From positions 1 through 7,467 of the forward strand of contig VFKW01000075.1 in NCBI GenBank assembly GCA_009885355.1: DNA of 7,467 bases. The letters are read 5' to 3'. This DNA is from Candidatus Berkelbacteria bacterium (GTDB taxonomy: Bacteria; Patescibacteriota; UBA1384; VFKW01). Within the stretch, counting starts at the first letter, position 1. Every line of letters starts with the position of its first letter. Under the pieces are notes generated by a model. That model had not been told where the DNA came from. It was given only the letters and a program-made list of their open reading frames with translations, and ran no database searches. The position numbers and the translations under genes are program-made. Of this stretch, positions 5,485 to 7,467 are shown piece by piece.

Positions 5485-6195
5485 ATGATAAAAATTCTAC
5501 CCAGCATCACAACGACAGGGGTCGCGAATTGGCAAGAAAATATTGACCAAGTAGCTTCACTCGGAATAAATGAGGTTGCACTTTTTGTTTCATTTGCCCA
5601 AGAAATTGAACGAAAAGAGATTTATAAGAAGCTTGAAAAAATTCCTGATCTACAAATCCCCTTTTGTCATATCAGAAGCGATATGCCAAAATCAGAACTG
5701 CTTTATTTGAAACAAAAATTTAATACAGATTTATTTAACATTCATACTTTAAAATCACATCCTTTAGAGTATGAATATGGAGAGTTGAAGAAATCTATAC
5801 TGATCGAAAATCATGCTCATCCGGTTTTTAGTGAACAAGAAATCACTGAATTTGGTGGAATTTGCCTGGATTTGGCTCATTTGGAAAATGCACGACTTGA
5901 AAGCTCTGAAGCTTTTGAAAAAACGGTTAGATTGATCGAAAAGTTCTCGGTTCGAGCAAATCATTTGAGCGCTATTTCATTTACACCAGTCAGGATTGAA
6001 AATGAAGAATTTCGATTTGACGAGCATTTGGATCATAACTTTCGGGAGTTTGATTATATTTTGAGGTATCCTGACAATTATTTTGGGAAATATATCATAT
6101 TGGAATTAGAAAATTCGATTAATTTTCAACTTAAAATTCGGGATTATTTGACAAAAATATTATCTCAAAAACTAATTTTAGCTATGCCTAATTGA
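5485..6195 (+). CDS. Xylose isomerase-like TIM-barrel protein (sugar phosphate isomerase/epimerase or AP endonuclease 2 superfamily)
   Basis: The 236-residue protein shows the beta/alpha-barrel layout of the xylose isomerase-like superfamily. Strand ends carry likely metal ligands: CHIRSDM (61-67), FNIHTL (84-89), ILIENH with Glu108, ICLDLAH with Asp129 and His132, NHLS with His160, DEHLDH (179-184), and LELENS near the C-terminus with Glu207 or Glu209. Enzymes of this fold bind one to three divalent metals and act on sugars, sugar phosphates or damaged DNA. The substrate cannot be told from sequence, and 236 residues is short compared with the usual 260-300. No signal peptide or membrane segment is visible. 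ATG at 5485 has AAAGGAG 6 bp upstream. It is divergent from der and stands alone, with its stop overlapping the -35 element of the tRNA promoter. Confidence 0.65.
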   Translation: MIKILPSITTTGVANWQENIDQVASLGINEVALFVSFAQEIERKEIYKKLEKIPDLQIPFCHIRSDMPKSELLYLKQKFNTDLFNIHTLKSHPLEYEYGELKKSILIENHAHPVFSEQEITEFGGICLDLAHLENARLESSEAFEKTVRLIEKFSVRANHLSAISFTPVRIENEEFRFDEHLDHNFREFDYILRYPDNYFGKYIILELENSINFQLKIRDYLTKILSQKLILAMPN

Positions 6196-6220
6196 AAAAC
6201 TGACGATAATATGGTATAGT
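6192..6220 (+). promoter_or_regulatory. Promoter for tRNA-Arg
   Basis: TTGAAA (6192-6197) and TATAGT (6215-6220) are 17 bp apart. The start would be near 6227, about 9 nt before the mature tRNA 5' end. The -35 element overlaps the stop codon of the TIM-barrel gene. Confidence 0.7.
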
Positions 6221-6235
6221 TAAATCGGTTCGATT

Positions 6236-6310
6236 GCGCCCATAGCTTAGTGGAAGAGCGTTTGGCTTCGGACCAGAAGGTCGGGGGTTCGAATCCCTCT
6301 GGGCGCACCA
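6236..6310 (+). tRNA. tRNA-Arg (anticodon TCG), CCA encoded
   Basis: The full cloverleaf can be drawn. The acceptor stem is GCGCCCA with TGGGCGC, the D arm GCTT-AGTGGAA-GAGC, and the anticodon stem TTTGG with CCAGA (one T-G pair). The loop CTTCGGA gives anticodon TCG, which reads CGA and possibly other CGN codons. The variable loop is 5 nt, and the T arm is GGGGG-TTCGAAT-CCCTC. The discriminator A is followed by an encoded CCA, ending at 6310. The 75-nt gene is intact although a mobile element begins about 10 bp downstream. No intrinsic terminator is visible before that element. Confidence 0.97.
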
Positions 6311-6332
6311 TATATTATAATGGACCCAGGAA

Positions 6333-6376
6333 TCTAGACACTAAAAAGACATCAACTTGTGGTAAAATTGTCTAGA
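6333..6376 (+). repeat. 8-bp inverted repeat in the IS leader
   Basis: TCTAGACA (6333-6340) and TGTCTAGA (6369-6376) are exact reverse complements with a 28-nt spacer. The right arm ends about 5 nt before the AAGGG that may serve as ribosome site for orfA. In read-through RNA from outside the element this could fold into a hairpin next to that site. Each arm holds a TCTAGA palindrome, which raises the chance of coincidence. Confidence 0.45.
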
Positions 6377-6394
6377 AAGAAAGGGCCAAAAAAA

Positions 6395-6676
6395 ATGAAA
6401 AAACAATTCAGTCCGAAGGAAAAAGCGGCCGTTGCATTGGAAGCTATAAAAGAAATTAAAACTACTTCCCAAATAGCCAGCGAATATCAAGTTCATCCAA
6501 TACAAGTTGGGGTCTGGAAGAAACAACTACTAGCAGGATCACCGAATATATTTTCTCAGAAGCTGGAAAAAGAAGATCATCAAAAAATGATTGAGGAGCT
6601 TTACAAAATCATCGGGCAAAGAGACGCGGAGCTTTCGTGGCTCAAAAAAAAATTATCCCCATTTGGCCCATCATGA
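6395..6676 (+). CDS. IS3-family transposase OrfA (helix-turn-helix protein)
   Basis: The 93-residue product starts MKKQFSPKEKAAVALEAI, the usual IS3/IS911 OrfA opening. A helix-turn-helix follows (about 22-46, with TTSQIASEYQVHPIQVGVWKK), then a heptad-patterned coiled coil (about 55-86), ending in ELSWLKKKLS. OrfA binds the terminal repeats and dimerises through the coiled coil; when fused to OrfB by recoding it gives the active transposase. ATG at 6395 fits the family start, with AAGGG about 10 bp upstream. An upstream GTG at 6359 in the same frame would add 12 basic residues that the family normally lacks. The ORF ends in TGA at 6674-6676. Confidence 0.85.
   Translation: MKKQFSPKEKAAVALEAIKEIKTTSQIASEYQVHPIQVGVWKKQLLAGSPNIFSQKLEKEDHQKMIEELYKIIGQRDAELSWLKKKLSPFGPS
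6644..6676 (+). other. A9 run and orfA/orfB overlap: candidate recoding or slippage site
   Basis: Nine A residues (6644-6652) encode three lysines at the end of orfA. OrfB is read in the frame one base ahead (+1, equal to -2), not in the -1 frame usual for IS3. The -1 frame closes at a TAG at 6736-6738 after family-unlike residues. Loss of one A, or gain of two, would join the ORFs as WLKKNYPHL or WLKKKNYPHL followed by family-like OrfB sequence. Polymerase slippage on the A run, +1 or -2 ribosomal shifting, or a simple inactivating indel could explain this. Confidence 0.55.
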
Positions 6677-7467
6677 AAAAGCCAGCCTTATTGAAAAAGA
6701 TAATCCCGACATCTGCCTTTCCCGTCAAACTGAACTTTTAGGGATTTCTCGGTCGAGTATCTATTACCAACCTGTCCCGGTCAGCCAAGAAGAGATCGAC
6801 TTAATGAACATTATTGACGAAATCTATACCAAGTATCCATTCTATGGATCGCGTCGCATAGAAAAAGAATTGAGGTATTATTATGAGATAATTTGCAATC
6901 GAAAATGTGTCCAGCGGTTAATGAGGCAAATGGGTATCGAAGCCATTTATCCACGCCAGAATACCTCCACGCCTAATATCCAAAATGAGGTATATAAATA
7001 TTTACTGAAAAACTTAACAATTAAATATCCCAATCAGGTTTGGGGGACGGATATTACCTATATTAAACTGAACCAGGGATTTGCCTATTTGGTGGCGATC
7101 ATGGATTGGTTTTCCAGATATGTAATAGCCTGGGAATTATCCGGCAGTCTTGAGATCGAATTTGTTTTAAACAACTTAAATAAGGCCTTGGAGATTAATA
7201 AGCCGGAAATTCACAATTCCGATCAGGGCAGCCACTTTACCTCTGGGCAATATACCGGTATATTAAAAACAAGCGATGTCCAAATTAGCATGGATGGACG
7301 AGGCCGATGTATGGATAATATATTTAATGAACGCCTTTGGCGAACAGTTAAATACGAGGACGTTTACATTAAATCGTACCCAAATATTCGGGAGGCAAGA
7401 TCAGGACTTGGAGAATATTTTGACTTTTACAACAATCATCGTCTTCATTCAAGTCTAAATTATGCCA
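6663..7467 (+). CDS. IS3-family transposase OrfB (DDE integrase), 3' end outside window
   Basis: The frame encodes the IS3 OrfB order. An N-terminal helical part contains SRQTELLGISRSSIYYQP and YPFYGSRRIEKEL, leading to the HTH_21-type segment. The rve integrase core follows. The catalytic triad is intact: Asp in GTDITYIK (codon 7050), Asp in NSDQGSHFTS (codon 7221) and Glu in NIFNERLWR (codon 7329). There are 35 residues between the second Asp and the Glu, the family's DD(35)E spacing. The window ends within NNHRLHSSLNYA, near the usual C-terminus, so only a few dozen codons at most are missing. The 5' limit is uncertain: TTG at 6663 is the nearest in-frame start but lacks a ribosome site, so expression probably depends on fusion with orfA. 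No stop interrupts the visible frame. Confidence 0.85.
   Translation, partial: MAHHEKASLIEKDNPDICLSRQTELLGISRSSIYYQPVPVSQEEIDLMNIIDEIYTKYPFYGSRRIEKELRYYYEIICNRKCVQRLMRQMGIEAIYPRQNTSTPNIQNEVYKYLLKNLTIKYPNQVWGTDITYIKLNQGFAYLVAIMDWFSRYVIAWELSGSLEIEFVLNNLNKALEINKPEIHNSDQGSHFTSGQYTGILKTSDVQISMDGRGRCMDNIFNERLWRTVKYEDVYIKSYPNIREARSGLGEYFDFYNNHRLHSSLNYA

Larger units (their letters stand above)
6321..7467 (+). mobile_element. IS3-family insertion sequence, left part (runs off window)
   Basis: Two adjacent ORFs encode the classical IS3 pair: a small helix-turn-helix protein and a DDE integrase-type transposase. The left boundary is set tentatively at TGGACCCAGG, the first TG-led stretch after the tRNA, as IS3 elements usually begin with TG. 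The right end lies outside the window, so neither terminal inverted repeats nor a target-site duplication can be confirmed. The element sits immediately downstream of tRNA-Arg in the same orientation and may be transcribed by read-through from the tRNA promoter. Confidence 0.85.

Noticed and set aside
6311..6321. TATAAT at the tRNA/IS junction as a promoter for the transposase
   Set aside because: No -35 element lies at suitable spacing; the matching region is the tRNA T arm and acceptor stem.
6674..6676. TGA at the end of orfA as a recoded sense codon
   Set aside because: The TIM-barrel gene also ends in TGA, and reading through in the orfA frame does not enter OrfB, so standard stop use is the simpler reading.
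6664..6738. Classical -1 frameshift into OrfB on the A9 run
   Set aside because: The -1 frame encodes residues unlike OrfB and stops at TAG 6736-6738, so it cannot produce OrfAB.
1..7467. CRISPR array, toxin-antitoxin pair, restriction system or other defence locus
   Set aside because: No regularly spaced repeats beyond the single pair at 61-102, and every substantial ORF is explained by housekeeping or transposase families.

Overview
This AT-rich window carries mostly conserved bacterial housekeeping genes and looks like part of the chromosome of a small-genome bacterium. The protein styles suggest a candidate-phyla (Patescibacteria/CPR-like) or similarly reduced lineage: a bactofilin, a degenerate diacylglycerol-kinase-fold protein, a compact Lgt-like membrane protein and a Der GTPase without its C-terminal KH domain. 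That placement is inference, with no marker phylogeny behind it. The code appears to be the standard bacterial one. TAA, TAG and TGA all terminate genes here, which argues against the TGA-recoding CPR groups.

Layout. Positions 1-109 look like the outer end of an insertion sequence, with two 17-bp terminal-type repeats of IS21-like style. Positions 110-379 hold a good sigma70-type promoter and a long, possibly structured leader. A plus-strand gene train follows: bactofilin (GTG start), a DAGK-fold protein (TTG start), infC (apparent ATC start), rpmI and rplT. It is closed by a strong bidirectional terminator at 2742-2771. A second, extended -10 promoter lies inside the end of the DAGK-fold gene, so infC-rpmI-rplT can be expressed alone. 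Next come an Lgt-like membrane protein on the minus strand and a divergent type I signal peptidase (TTG start). The signal peptidase gene overlaps, tail to tail, a minus-strand two-domain GTPase (Der). Der shares an overlapping divergent promoter region with a xylose-isomerase-like TIM-barrel protein on the plus strand. A tRNA-Arg(TCG) with encoded CCA and its own promoter follows. Ten bases after it, an IS3-family element begins and runs off the window end.

Function. infC, rpmI, rplT, der and the tRNA serve translation and ribosome assembly. The signal peptidase and Lgt-like protein belong to envelope export. The bactofilin is a cytoskeletal or envelope scaffold. The two flanking mobile-element segments bracket the core block.

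I found no defence system, CRISPR array or clearly new multigene system. The most interesting points are the apparent ATC start of infC, the KH-less Der, the Lgt-like and DAGK-like proteins that lack family key residues, and the unusual relative reading frame of the two IS3 transposase ORFs at an A9 run.
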